Assembly: GCF_002754315.1 (NCBI RefSeq)
Contig: NZ_PEFE01000001.1
Span: 3,348,001 to 3,412,000 of the forward strand
Origin: Flavobacterium sp. 11
Lineage (GTDB): Bacteria; Bacteroidota; Bacteroidia; Flavobacteriales; Flavobacteriaceae
Reading direction: 5' to 3'
DNA length: 64,000 bases
A model generated the notes under the pieces. The model saw only the letters and a list, made by a program, of their open reading frames with translations. It had not been told where the DNA came from and did no database searches. The translations under genes and the position numbers were made by a program. The first letter of the stretch is position 1. Each line of letters begins with the position of its first letter. Below are positions 16,622 to 25,370 of the stretch, piece by piece.

Positions 16622-17301
16622 ATGAGCAAATGCGAACAATGTATCGTCAGAGAATTTAGCTCTTTAAAAGCACTTACTAAAGAAGAATTACTAAAACTTT
16701 CTGACTGTAAAACATCCCATATCATTAAAAAGGGGAGGTTATATTTGAAGAAGGAGAAAATGTAAATGGTATTTATTGTATAAAAGATGGTGTTTGTAAA
16801 CTGACTAAACTCAGTGCAAATGGTAAAGATCACATTGTAAAACTGGTTACAAAAGGTGAATTACTGGGACAACGTTCCATGATTAGTGATGAACCGGTAA
16901 ATCTAAGCGCCGTAGCTCTTGAAGACATGCAGGTTTGTTTTATTCCAAAGTCAGAAGTGATGGGATACTTTGACAAAAACAATCAGTTTTCGATGAATGT
17001 GATGAAAACTATTTGCGGTGACCTAAAAGAAGCTGATGGTCATATGGTCAATTTAGCCCAAAAAACAGTCAAAGAAAGATTAGCCGAAACGCTTCTTTAT
17101 TTACACAATACCTTTGGAAAAAACGAGGATAATTCGTTAAAAATACAACTTTCCAGAGATGAACTAGCCAGTATTATTGGCACTGCCACTGAAAGTTGCA
17201 TCCGTTTACTTTCTGATTTTAATAAATTAGGACTTATTGAATTGAATGGAAAAAAAATTATTCTAAAAGACATCAACAAACTAAAAAAATTAGCAGATTA
17301 A
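16622..17301 (+). pseudogene. CRP/FNR-family transcription regulator, frameshifted
   Basis: From ATG 16622 the frame reads MSKCEQCIVREFSSLKAL and on to HIIKKG, then leaves the family pattern and stops at 16763-16765. Adding one base in the run A5G4 (16727-16735) restores KKGEVIFEEGENVNGIYCIKDG and an intact regulator of about 226 residues. That protein has a cyclic-nucleotide-type beta-roll and a C-terminal HTH with recognition helix around GTATESCIRLLSDF. E and R of the FNR E-x3-R pattern are kept. N-terminal cysteines C4 and C7 could bind an iron-sulfur cluster. A sequencing or assembly error is at least as likely as a real mutation. It diverges from ccoI. Confidence 0.8.
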
Positions 17302-17313
17302 TTCCAATTCTCT

Positions 17314-18762
17314 TTAGTCTTTCTTATTCATCACAAAATAATACACCGGAATTCCCAACGCCACAATACACAATCCCAAGCCTGTATTGAACGTATCATA
17401 AATCAATAAAGTGAGACAAATTGCTACTGTAACCACAATATAAAGTGCAGGTACAAATGGATACCCAAACGCTTTATAAGGTCTATCTGCTTTAGGCTCT
17501 TTTTTTCGAAGGATGAAAACACCCAGAATCGTCAGTATATAAAATAACAAAGACGCAAAAGTCGCATACGTTAACAAGTCCCCAAATTTTCCTGAAATAC
17601 AAAGCACACAAGCCCAGATACATTGCACCCATAATGCTTTTGCAGGAACTTGGTTTTTATTAAGTTCTGTTGCTTGTTTGAAAAATAATCCGTCTTTTGC
17701 CATGGCAAAAAACAATCTTCCTCCCGAAAGAATCAAACCGCTATTGCAACCAAAAGTGGAAACCATGATTAAGCCTGCCATTACAAAAACACTTATATTT
17801 CCCATAATCATACTTGCAGCAGCCGCACCTACTCTGTCATTACTGGCAAACATGATTCCGTTACTGGCAATATCAGCAGCGTTTGGAGTTCCCTGCATTG
17901 GCAACAAAGCCAAATAAGCAACATTCGCTAAAACATAAATAATGGTCACAATCAAGGTTCCAAGAAACAAACTTCGGGGAATATTCTTTTTGGGTTCTTT
18001 AATTTCACCTGCAATGAAAGTAACATTATTCCAGGCATCACTTGAAAATAAAGAGTTAATAATAGTAGCTCCTGCAGCGCCCAAAATTGCCATTCCTGCT
18101 AATTTTGTTACTGTAATTGTTCCGTCAGGATTCACAACTGTTTTGCTGGCTTCCCACATATTTTCGAAATTATTGGACAAAACATCCGTTTGTAAACCAA
18201 CATACAATCCTAAAATAATCAATGCAAAAAGCGCAATTAATTTAGCCGAGGTAAAAATCAATTGAACTGTTTTTCCGCTTTCGACACCTTTGGTATTAAT
18301 GTACGTGAGCAGTATTATACTAAAAATAGCCAACACTTTTTGGTACGAAAAAACAAAACCGGTACCAATCGTAAAAAGTGTATGATCTAAAACAGGAAAG
18401 AAGATAGCCGCATAATTAGCGAAAGTAACCGCAATTGCGGCAATAACTCCCGTTTGAATTACCGTGAAAACGGTCCAACCGTACAAGAAAGAAACTAATC
18501 TTCCGTACGCGCGTTGTATGTAAACAAATTGTCCGCCCGCATTCGGCATCATTCCTGCCAATTCTCCGTAACTCAATGCCGCAGCGACCGTTATTAATCC
18601 CGTTACCAACCAAATTACCAATAACCAGGCAGCAGATCCAATATCTCTTGCCATAGCTGATGTAACTATGAAAATCCCGGATCCTATCATGGAACCGGCT
18701 ACTAAACTCGTGGCATCAATTAATCCTAAAGAACGTTTTAACTCGGTTTTATTTTCTGGCAT
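17314..18762 (-). CDS. APC-superfamily amino-acid permease
   Basis: A 482-residue inner-membrane transporter with about 12 helices. The first helix carries the APC binding loop (SLVAGSMIGSGIFI, residues 19-32). GQFVYIQRAYGR and the broken helix 6 region NNVTFIAGEIKEPKKNIPR are also characteristic. The pattern is nearest to LAT-type amino-acid exchangers (serine/threonine, or cationic and neutral amino acids), but the substrate cannot be read from sequence. It converges on the regulator gene with only 12 bp between stop codons, and lies 47 bp downstream of mazG on the same strand. Confidence 0.9.
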   Translation of the reverse strand: MPENKTELKRSLGLIDATSLVAGSMIGSGIFIVTSAMARDIGSAAWLLVIWLVTGLITVAAALSYGELAGMMPNAGGQFVYIQRAYGRLVSFLYGWTVFTVIQTGVIAAIAVTFANYAAIFFPVLDHTLFTIGTGFVFSYQKVLAIFSIILLTYINTKGVESGKTVQLIFTSAKLIALFALIILGLYVGLQTDVLSNNFENMWEASKTVVNPDGTITVTKLAGMAILGAAGATIINSLFSSDAWNNVTFIAGEIKEPKKNIPRSLFLGTLIVTIIYVLANVAYLALLPMQGTPNAADIASNGIMFASNDRVGAAAASMIMGNISVFVMAGLIMVSTFGCNSGLILSGGRLFFAMAKDGLFFKQATELNKNQVPAKALWVQCIWACVLCISGKFGDLLTYATFASLLFYILTILGVFILRKKEPKADRPYKAFGYPFVPALYIVVTVAICLTLLIYDTFNTGLGLCIVALGIPVYYFVMNKKD

Positions 18763-18809
18763 TGGATAATTTTATAAATGATGATAATTTAATTATTTAA
18801 TAATAAATA

Positions 18810-19583
18810 CTATAGCTTCTTCGCTTCTTCCCAAAAAACATCCATTTCAGCAAGTGTCATATCCATTAATGGTTTTCCTAATTCTCCAGCTTTACTTTCC
18901 AAATATTGAAAGCGTTTAATGAATTTTTTATTGGTGCGTTCCAAAGCATCTTCGGGATTTACATTAAGAAATCGGGCGTAATTGATCATAGAAAATAAAA
19001 CATCTCCAAATTCGGCTTCAATTTTATCTTGATCTCCTGCTTGAACCTCAACTTGCAATTCTTCCAATTCTTCTTGAACCTTATCCCAAACCTGATGCGA
19101 TTCTTCCCAATCAAAACCCACTCCTTTTACCTTATCCTGAATTCGGCTAGCTTTAACTAATGCGGGTAAACTTTTTGGAACACCTTCCAAAACAGATTTT
19201 TTACCTTCTTTGAGCTTTAGTTTCTCCCAATTCTGCTTTACTTCTTCCTCGTCTTTTACCACAACATCACTATAAATATGGGGATGACGGTGAATTAACT
19301 TTTCACAGATTTCATTACAGACATCGGCCATATCAAAATCGTTCGTCTCGCTTCCTATTTTGGCATAAAAAACAATATGCAATAACAAATCCCCAAGTTC
19401 TTTTTTGACTTCGTTTAAATCGTTGTCTAAAATAGCATCGCCTAATTCATAGGTTTCTTCAATAGTCAGATGACGCAAGGTTTGCATGGTTTGCTTTTTG
19501 TCCCAAGGACATTTTTCTCGCAAATCATCCATAATGTCTAATAATCTTTCGAAAGCATGCAGTTGGTTTTGTCTTGAATTCAT
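18810..19583 (-). CDS. mazG: Nucleoside triphosphate pyrophosphohydrolase MazG
   Basis: A 257-residue protein with two MazG domains. The N-terminal one carries CPWDKKQTMQTLRHLTIEE and the E-x2-E ... E-x2-D metal site around ELGDLLLHI (residues 60-70). The C-terminal one has EAEFGDVLFSMIN. It hydrolyses (d)NTPs to monophosphate and pyrophosphate and is thought to clear non-canonical nucleotides. Length and domain order match the E. coli type. It follows the DUF5606 gene with a terminator between them. Confidence 0.94.
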   Translation of the reverse strand: MNSRQNQLHAFERLLDIMDDLREKCPWDKKQTMQTLRHLTIEETYELGDAILDNDLNEVKKELGDLLLHIVFYAKIGSETNDFDMADVCNEICEKLIHRHPHIYSDVVVKDEEEVKQNWEKLKLKEGKKSVLEGVPKSLPALVKASRIQDKVKGVGFDWEESHQVWDKVQEELEELQVEVQAGDQDKIEAEFGDVLFSMINYARFLNVNPEDALERTNKKFIKRFQYLESKAGELGKPLMDMTLAEMDVFWEEAKKL

Positions 19584-19611
19584 CAGAAATGGTTTTTGGT
19601 AAAAATAAAAA

Positions 19612-19643
19612 AATCCTGTTCAGAAAAATAGCTGAACAGGATT
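19612..19643 (-). terminator. Terminator of the DUF5606 gene
   Basis: AATCCTGTTCAG (19612-19623) pairs perfectly with CTGAACAGGATT (19632-19643) around an 8-base loop. On the minus strand the stem is followed by a T-rich tract, so it ends the def/DUF5606 transcript before mazG. Confidence 0.88.
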
Positions 19644-19664
19644 AAATATTATTTTAAAGTAAAA

Positions 19665-20165
19665 TTACTCTTTTTTAGCTTTTGCTTTTTTAGCAGGAGT
19701 TTTAGTTTCTGTTGCAGGAACTTCTTCAGCAACAGCAACAAGTTCTTCAGCAGCCGGTGTTTCTTCAGTAGCAGCAGGTACTTCATCAGTAACTAATCCT
19801 TTTGCTTGCAACATATTATACCAGTTTAAAACTTTTTTGATATCAGAAGGATACACTCTTTCTTCATCATAATCAGGTAAAATTTCTTTGAAATAAGCTG
19901 TCAATGTAGCATTGTCTTCTTTATGTGAAATTGCTTGACCTTTGTTTTCCTTATCAGCAATTTTTTGCATGATTTCAGCTAATGGTTTTTCGCCTTCATA
20001 CGTATAAATTGAAATTTCCGACAATAAACTCACATTACTTTTTAAGTTTACTGTGATTTTTTTTCCATCCAATAATGATTCAGCAACAAACCCAGTACGT
20101 GTTTGCACTCTTAATACATATAAACCTGGTTTCCCAGAAATGGCTAATATTTTTTCTAAATTCAT
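19665..20165 (-). CDS. DUF5606 domain protein
   Basis: A 166-residue protein. The first 130 or so residues form a conserved Bacteroidota domain starting MNLEKILAISGKPGLYVL, with a predicted Sm/Tudor-like beta-barrel pattern followed by helices. The C-terminal 35 residues are an Ala-, Glu-, Thr- and Lys-rich disordered tail ending in AKKAKAKKE. The biochemical role is not known. The gene is regularly found between def and mazG in Flavobacteriia, as here, 90 bp after def. The basic tail would suit nucleic-acid or ribosome contact, which is inference only. Confidence 0.85.
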   Translation of the reverse strand: MNLEKILAISGKPGLYVLRVQTRTGFVAESLLDGKKITVNLKSNVSLLSEISIYTYEGEKPLAEIMQKIADKENKGQAISHKEDNATLTAYFKEILPDYDEERVYPSDIKKVLNWYNMLQAKGLVTDEVPAATEETPAAEELVAVAEEVPATETKTPAKKAKAKKE

Positions 20166-20254
20166 GTTTTGTGTAATTATTATTAAGAATTTGACTTATT
20201 TATTTTTTCATTTAAAACCAAAAATCATACCAAGATAAAGCTGTAAAAGCTGTT

Positions 20255-20842
20255 TTATCTTCCTTTTTTAGCAAAAAATTTCATTCGGTAGTCTTGGAAT
20301 GTTTTTCCTTCCAAAATGTTTTTCAATTTCTTTTGAATCAATCGTTTTTTTAATGACGAAATTTTATCTGTGAATAATACTCCTTCAATATGATCGTATT
20401 CATGTTGGATTACTCTGGCAATTAATCCATCAAAAACTTCGGTTTTCATTACAAAATCCTCTTCGCAATATTCAATTGTTATGGTTGGATTTCTATATAC
20501 ATCTTCTCTAACGTCTGGAATGCTCAAGCAACCTTCATTAAAACTCCACTCTTCACCTTCTTCTTTTATCATTTTTGCATTGATAAAAGTTCTTTTGAAT
20601 CCTTTTAATTCTTTTTGTTCTGTGTCTCCTAATTCTTCATCATCGCTAAAAGGCGTCGTATCGATTACAAATAAACGAAGTGCCAATCCTACTTGAGGTG
20701 CGGCAAGTCCAACACCATAGGCATTATACATCGTTTCGTACATGTTAGCAATCGTTTCTTTCAAATTAGGATGCTCTGGTGAAAGAACTTCGCCTACTTT
20801 TCTTAAAACTGGATCACCGTATCCTATAATTGGTAAAATCAT
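20255..20842 (-). CDS. def: Peptide deformylase
   Basis: Removes the N-formyl group from new proteins. The 195-residue sequence has all three motifs: GVGLAAPQVG (43-52), EGCLSIP with the metal-ligand cysteine at about 105, and QHEYDH with ligand histidines 147 and 151 and catalytic Glu148. A long insertion between motifs 1 and 2 (DEELGDTEQKELKG) is common in Bacteroidota. TATTTTTG on the minus strand at 20904-20911 is a plausible -7 element 62 bp upstream. Confidence 0.96.
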   Translation of the reverse strand: MILPIIGYGDPVLRKVGEVLSPEHPNLKETIANMYETMYNAYGVGLAAPQVGLALRLFVIDTTPFSDDEELGDTEQKELKGFKRTFINAKMIKEEGEEWSFNEGCLSIPDVREDVYRNPTITIEYCEEDFVMKTEVFDGLIARVIQHEYDHIEGVLFTDKISSLKKRLIQKKLKNILEGKTFQDYRMKFFAKKGR

Positions 20843-20992
20843 TGTTTTTATATTAAGTATTATCTACTATAAACTGAAATAAGTTTCCCTTTAATTCAGT
20901 GTGCAAAAATAGTAAAAAAATAGACAATGAATAATCCTGTATTGATAATTCGCGTTTTTTTACCATTTAGGCAAAAACAGGGCAAATTATTC

Positions 20993-21022
20993 TTTGAATC
21001 AGTCACTCAATTCTTACCTTTG
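20993..21022 (+). promoter_or_regulatory. Promoter of the FUSC gene
   Basis: TTTG at 20993-20996 and TACCTTTG at 21015-21022 are separated by 18 bp, a good match to the flavobacterial consensus. The start codon follows at 21039. The divergent def promoter lies about 90 bp away. Confidence 0.65.
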
Positions 21023-21038
21023 CTTGTAATCCAATTGT

Positions 21039-23252
21039 ATGATTTACAAAATCCGAAAATTTACCGACAGCACTTATTTCACTAATGCTCTAAAAGTAAC
21101 AATCGCAGCAGTTATTCCGGTTGTAGTACTTTCCTTTTTAGGCAAATTCGAAATAGGTTTTACCATCGCTTTAGGTGCTTTTTTCACTTATCCAAGCGAT
21201 ATTCCCAGTAATCTAAAACATAAAATAAACGGTATTCTGGTTACGGCTTTACTTGTTGCAGGTGTCAATTTGTTAGTGAATATTGTCTATCCTTATTCCT
21301 TGATTTTCTATCCTTTTTTGGCTGTATTAATTTTTCTGATTTCAATGATTTCCGTCTATGGACAACGGGCAACAATGGTCTCTTTCTCTGCGCTAATTTC
21401 AGTTTCATTGGCGTTTGCAAGTATCAATACCGGTTGGGCAATGGTCCAACACTCCCTTTTAATATTATTCGGAGGATTATTTTATCTAATGATTTCCCTC
21501 ATTTTTCATTATGTAAGACCTCATCGCTATGTTGAATTACAAATTGCAGAATGCATTAAACTTACGGCTAAATATTTAAAATTAAGAGGCGATTTATGGA
21601 CGATTGATGCTGATAGAAAAGCAATTATTGAAAAACAATTACACCTTCAGGTAGAACTGAATACCATTCGACAAAACATAAGAGAAGTATTGATTAGCAG
21701 TCATACGACTTCTGGATCTTCCAATCAAAACCGAAAAATGTTAATCGTTTTTATTTCATTGATGGAAATTCTGGAGCTTGCATTAGCAACTTCATTCGAC
21801 CATGATAAATTGCATCAAAAATTTGACGACCATCCAAAGGTCTTGTTAACCTATCAAAAACTAGCCTACAATCTTGCCGCAAGTTTAAAAAAATTGTCCA
21901 AAAGCGTACAAAACCGAACTAAATACATCTCTAAACATACTTTACGAGGTGACTTGAATGCTTTGCAACTTGCTATCACTGATTATGAAAATGATTTAGG
22001 AAAAGTTCCCGCTTCCGAAGGTGTTTTTATGCTGACCACTATGCTACAATATGCTGAAAAACAAGTGGAGAAAATAAAAATTGTAGAACGTGCTTTTACG
22101 CTAGCCTTCAATTCACAGGATTTTAAAGAACAGGACAAAGACTTAGAAAAATTCCTGACGCCTCAATATTATCCTTTGAGCACTTTGATTGAAAATCTCA
22201 GTTTCTCTTCCACAATTTTCAGACATTCGTTACGACTAACCATAACATTGTTGATTGGTTTTATCATTGGAAACATACTGCCTTTTCATAACGTCTATTG
22301 GATTTTGCTGACTATTATAGTTATTATGCGGCCTGGATATGGTTTAACGAAACAACGTTCTTTTCATCGAATTTTCGGTACTATCATAGGCGGATTAATC
22401 GCTTTTGGGATTCTTTCATTGGTACACGATAACATCACAATCAGTATACTTTCTATTTTAAGCATGCTTTTGGGGTTTTCATTTACCCAAATAAATTATA
22501 AAGTCAGCGCCACATTTGTGACCATGTATGTTGTTTTTATTTACGGAATATTAACTCCTAATATTGTTGATGTAGTTCAATATAGAATACTCGATACCTT
22601 TGTAGGCTCTGCTTTAGCTTTCCTTGCCAATCACTTTTTATGGCCTTCGTGGGAGTTTTTAAATATTCCGTCACACATAGAAAAATCGATTATTGCAAAT
22701 CAAAATTACTTGAAAGAAATTTCGATTTTTTATAATAAAAAAGGGACTATTTCTACTTCGTATCGTTTAGCACGAAAAAATGCTTTTATCGAAATAGGAA
22801 ATTTAATGGCTTCTTTCCAAAGAATGGTACAAGAACCAAAATCGAAACAAAAGCAATTACCACAGGTATATAAATTAGCGGTGCTGAATCATTCCTTGCT
22901 ATCATCATCAGCTTCGTTAGGAACATACATTCAATCGCATAAAACTACATCAGCTTCTGAAGCGTTTAATGTTGTAGTGGATACTGTCATTAGAAATCTG
23001 GATAATGCAATTGCACTTTTGAAAGAGAATGATTTATATCTAAAAGAAAATCTCCCAAAAGAAGATTTGGCCATGCGATTTACTGAATTAAAAAACATTA
23101 GAGCCAAAGAATTAAAAGAAGGAATTCCTATTGATGAAGAAGCGTTTCAATTGAAAATGCAGGAGGCGCAATTGGTTATAGAACAATTAATCTGGTTGAC
23201 TAATCTCTCTGAAAATATTTTAAAAACCACAAAAGAATTAATGGAGTTTTAA
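21039..23252 (+). CDS. FUSC-family inner-membrane protein (YccS/YhfK-like)
   Basis: A 737-residue protein with two blocks of about five to six helices (residues 20-150 and 400-530), separated and followed by cytoplasmic helical domains. This is the layout of FUSC/YccS proteins related to aromatic-acid and aluminium-activated transporters. Visible signatures are ALGAFFTYPSDIPSN in the first block and IVIMRPGYGLTKQRSFHRIFGT in the second, the usual P-x-Y-x-x-T-x-x-R-x-x-R-x-x-G-T motif. The substrate is unknown. It is a lone plus-strand gene among minus-strand genes, and a long imperfect hairpin follows. Confidence 0.9.
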   Translation: MIYKIRKFTDSTYFTNALKVTIAAVIPVVVLSFLGKFEIGFTIALGAFFTYPSDIPSNLKHKINGILVTALLVAGVNLLVNIVYPYSLIFYPFLAVLIFLISMISVYGQRATMVSFSALISVSLAFASINTGWAMVQHSLLILFGGLFYLMISLIFHYVRPHRYVELQIAECIKLTAKYLKLRGDLWTIDADRKAIIEKQLHLQVELNTIRQNIREVLISSHTTSGSSNQNRKMLIVFISLMEILELALATSFDHDKLHQKFDDHPKVLLTYQKLAYNLAASLKKLSKSVQNRTKYISKHTLRGDLNALQLAITDYENDLGKVPASEGVFMLTTMLQYAEKQVEKIKIVERAFTLAFNSQDFKEQDKDLEKFLTPQYYPLSTLIENLSFSSTIFRHSLRLTITLLIGFIIGNILPFHNVYWILLTIIVIMRPGYGLTKQRSFHRIFGTIIGGLIAFGILSLVHDNITISILSILSMLLGFSFTQINYKVSATFVTMYVVFIYGILTPNIVDVVQYRILDTFVGSALAFLANHFLWPSWEFLNIPSHIEKSIIANQNYLKEISIFYNKKGTISTSYRLARKNAFIEIGNLMASFQRMVQEPKSKQKQLPQVYKLAVLNHSLLSSSASLGTYIQSHKTTSASEAFNVVVDTVIRNLDNAIALLKENDLYLKENLPKEDLAMRFTELKNIRAKELKEGIPIDEEAFQLKMQEAQLVIEQLIWLTNLSENILKTTKELMEF

Positions 23253-23254
23253 AA

Positions 23255-23309
23255 AAGTGATCAGTAATCAGTGATCAGTAGCTTACTGAACACCGATTAC
23301 TAAACACTG
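23255..23309. terminator. Long imperfect hairpin between convergent FUSC and mqo genes
   Basis: The left arm 23255-23280 and right arm 23284-23309 pair at 21 of 26 positions around a 3-base loop. The arms are built from repeated (TGATCAGTA)-like units. It lies exactly between two convergent stop codons. It may act as a two-way terminator or mRNA 3'-end stabiliser, though no clean T-run follows. Confidence 0.5.
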
Positions 23310-23313
23310 TATA

Positions 23314-24810
23314 CTAATTATTCAGTTTTAAAACAGAAGCAGTATCTTTTCTTATTTCGGCTAATAAAGCTGGATTATCATTTAAAGTCTGACCATAAGA
23401 AGGAATCATCACTTTCAATTTTTCCTGCCATTCCGGCGTTTCAATTTCATCTTTGAAACATCTTCCTATTAAATCAACCATAATAGAAACTGCGGTTGAA
23501 GCACCAGGAGAAGCACCCAATAAAACAGCTAAAGTTCCATCAGCAGTTGTGATTACTTCAGTACCAAACTCAAGTATTCCGCCTTCTTTTTCGTCTTTTT
23601 TTATTACTTGAACACGTTGTCCTGCACGTTCTAATTTCCAGTCTTTAGATCTTGCACCAGGAACATATTCTCTCAACGCATTGATTCTGTCTTTAGGAGA
23701 CTGACGTACTTGCTCAATCAAATATTTTGTAAGTGGTATATTTTTAATTCCTGCAGCAAGCATCGGAATGATATTATCCGGTTTTATGGATAAAGGCAAA
23801 TCAGAATACGAACCATTTTTTAAAAATCGAGTTGAAAAACCTGCAAAAGGTCCAAAAAGCAGTTGTCTTTCTCCATTTATCATTCGGGAATCAATATGTG
23901 GTACAGACATTGGTGGTGCACCCACACTCGCTTTTCCATATACTTTTGCCTGATGTTTTGCAATCACTTCTGGATTGGTACATTTTAGCCACTGTCCGCT
24001 CACAGGGAAACCGCCATAGCCTTTTCCTTCGGGAACGTTTGCTTTTTCTAATAACGGTAATGAACCGCCACCAGCACCAATAAAAACAAACTTGGTATAT
24101 GCTTTTCTTTTTTGGCCTGTAGCCAAATCAGTAATTTTTATTCTCCACGATTTATCCTCACGTTGTCTCAATTTTTGGACTTCATGATTGAAATACATCG
24201 TAACTCCATCCAATTTAGTCAAATAACTAAAAATATTTCGGGTTAATTCTCCAAAATTTACATCGGTACCAATAGCCATTGAAGTTGCTGCAACTTTCTC
24301 AGATTCATTTCTACCTTCCATAACCAAAGGCATCCATTCTTTTAATTGCATAAAATCAGTGCTGAAAACCATTTGTTTAAAAAGAGGATTCGAATGTAAA
24401 GCCTCAAATCTTGTTTTAAGGTATTCTACATTTTTTTCTCCCCAAACAAAACTCAAGTGAGGAATACTTTTAATGAAATTTTCAGGTGATGAAACTTTAT
24501 TCTGTTGTACTAAATAGGCCCAAAATTGTCTGGAAACCTCGAAAGATTCCGCAATACTAATTGCTTTTTTTGGGTTGATGCTTCCATCTTCACTTTCTGG
24601 AGTATAATTAAGCTCACAAAAAGCAGAATGTCCAGTTCCGGCATTATTCCATGCATCAGAACTTTCGGCAGCAGCCATATCTAATCTTTCGTATATTTCA
24701 ATCTTTATATCTGGTTGTAACTCTTTTAGGATTAAGCCAAGAGTGGCGCTCATTATTCCAGCTCCTATAAGAACTACATCACTTTGCGAACGAATGGTTG
24801 TATCGGGCAT
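23314..24810 (-). CDS. mqo: Malate:quinone oxidoreductase
   Basis: A 498-residue FAD-dependent membrane-associated enzyme that oxidises malate to oxaloacetate and feeds electrons to the quinone pool. The N-terminal Rossmann motif is VVLIGAGIMSATLG; SSDAWNNAGTGHSAFCELNYT follows at about residue 50 and is an Mqo hallmark. KFVFIGAGGGSLPLL lies mid-protein and LLGASPGASTAVSIM near the C-terminus. Length is standard. TATCTTTG on the minus strand (24828-24835) is a good -7 element 18 bp before the start. Confidence 0.96.
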   Translation of the reverse strand: MPDTTIRSQSDVVLIGAGIMSATLGLILKELQPDIKIEIYERLDMAAAESSDAWNNAGTGHSAFCELNYTPESEDGSINPKKAISIAESFEVSRQFWAYLVQQNKVSSPENFIKSIPHLSFVWGEKNVEYLKTRFEALHSNPLFKQMVFSTDFMQLKEWMPLVMEGRNESEKVAATSMAIGTDVNFGELTRNIFSYLTKLDGVTMYFNHEVQKLRQREDKSWRIKITDLATGQKRKAYTKFVFIGAGGGSLPLLEKANVPEGKGYGGFPVSGQWLKCTNPEVIAKHQAKVYGKASVGAPPMSVPHIDSRMINGERQLLFGPFAGFSTRFLKNGSYSDLPLSIKPDNIIPMLAAGIKNIPLTKYLIEQVRQSPKDRINALREYVPGARSKDWKLERAGQRVQVIKKDEKEGGILEFGTEVITTADGTLAVLLGASPGASTAVSIMVDLIGRCFKDEIETPEWQEKLKVMIPSYGQTLNDNPALLAEIRKDTASVLKLNN

Positions 24811-24827
24811 AACAAAATTTTAAAGTG

Positions 24828-24835
24828 CAAAGATA
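24828..24835 (-). promoter_or_regulatory. -7 element of mqo
   Basis: TATCTTTG on the minus strand is a perfect TAnnTTTG match 18 bp upstream of the mqo ATG. A TTTG at about 25 bp further upstream (24861-24864) is slightly too far for an ideal -33 element. Confidence 0.5.
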
Positions 24836-24930
24836 CTTTATATATGCAAAAAAAATGTAACAAATTATTGTTAAAAAGTAAGGAATTTCAAATCTATTTT
24901 GGTCAGTTGACCAGCTTTGCAGTTGGATTT

Positions 24931-25347
24931 TTAAAACATCTTCCGAGTCAAATAATCTTGAAGCATTATCGTTGCCGAAATCTCATCGATAAGTGCTTTA
25001 TTTTGACGTTGTTTCTTACTAAGACCGCTGTCAATCATGGTTTGAAAAGCCATTTTTGAAGTAAACCGTTCATCAACCCGAATGACTTTCATATCCGGAA
25101 AATGATTGGTAAAATGCGTTACGAAACCTTTTATGATGGAAGCACTTTCTGAAGGTTCTCCATTCATTTGTTTAGGCTCACCAATGAGAACAGCCTCTAC
25201 TTTCTCTTTGGAAAAATAATCCTTCAAAAAAGCGATTGCAGTTGGGGAAGGAATGGTTGTTAATCCCGAAGCTATAATTTGCATTTCATCGGTAACGGCT
25301 ATTCCTGTTCGTTTTTGTCCGTAATCTATGGCGAGAATTCTTGGCAT
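24931..25347 (-). CDS. ruvX: Putative pre-16S rRNA nuclease / Holliday junction resolvase-like protein YqgF
   Basis: A 138-residue RNase-H-fold protein with the N-terminal catalytic strand RILAIDYGQKRTGIAV, the second acidic strand VEAVLIGEPKQMNGEPSE, DERFTS, and IDEISATIMLQDYL at the C-terminus with the final aspartates. YqgF acts in 16S rRNA 5'-end maturation. It lies 23 bp downstream of the methyltransferase and 120 bp before mqo. In related genomes it is commonly next to def, which here is 4 kb away (see findings). Confidence 0.93.
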   Translation of the reverse strand: MPRILAIDYGQKRTGIAVTDEMQIIASGLTTIPSPTAIAFLKDYFSKEKVEAVLIGEPKQMNGEPSESASIIKGFVTHFTNHFPDMKVIRVDERFTSKMAFQTMIDSGLSKKQRQNKALIDEISATIMLQDYLTRKMF

Positions 25348-25370
25348 TTGTATATTTTTTTCAAAGGTAA

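Noticed and set aside
16576..16833. Minus-strand frame of 85 codons over the regulator gene's 5' half
   Set aside because: It is the reverse complement of the frameshifted regulator and appears long only because the true frame is broken there; its composition is not protein-like.
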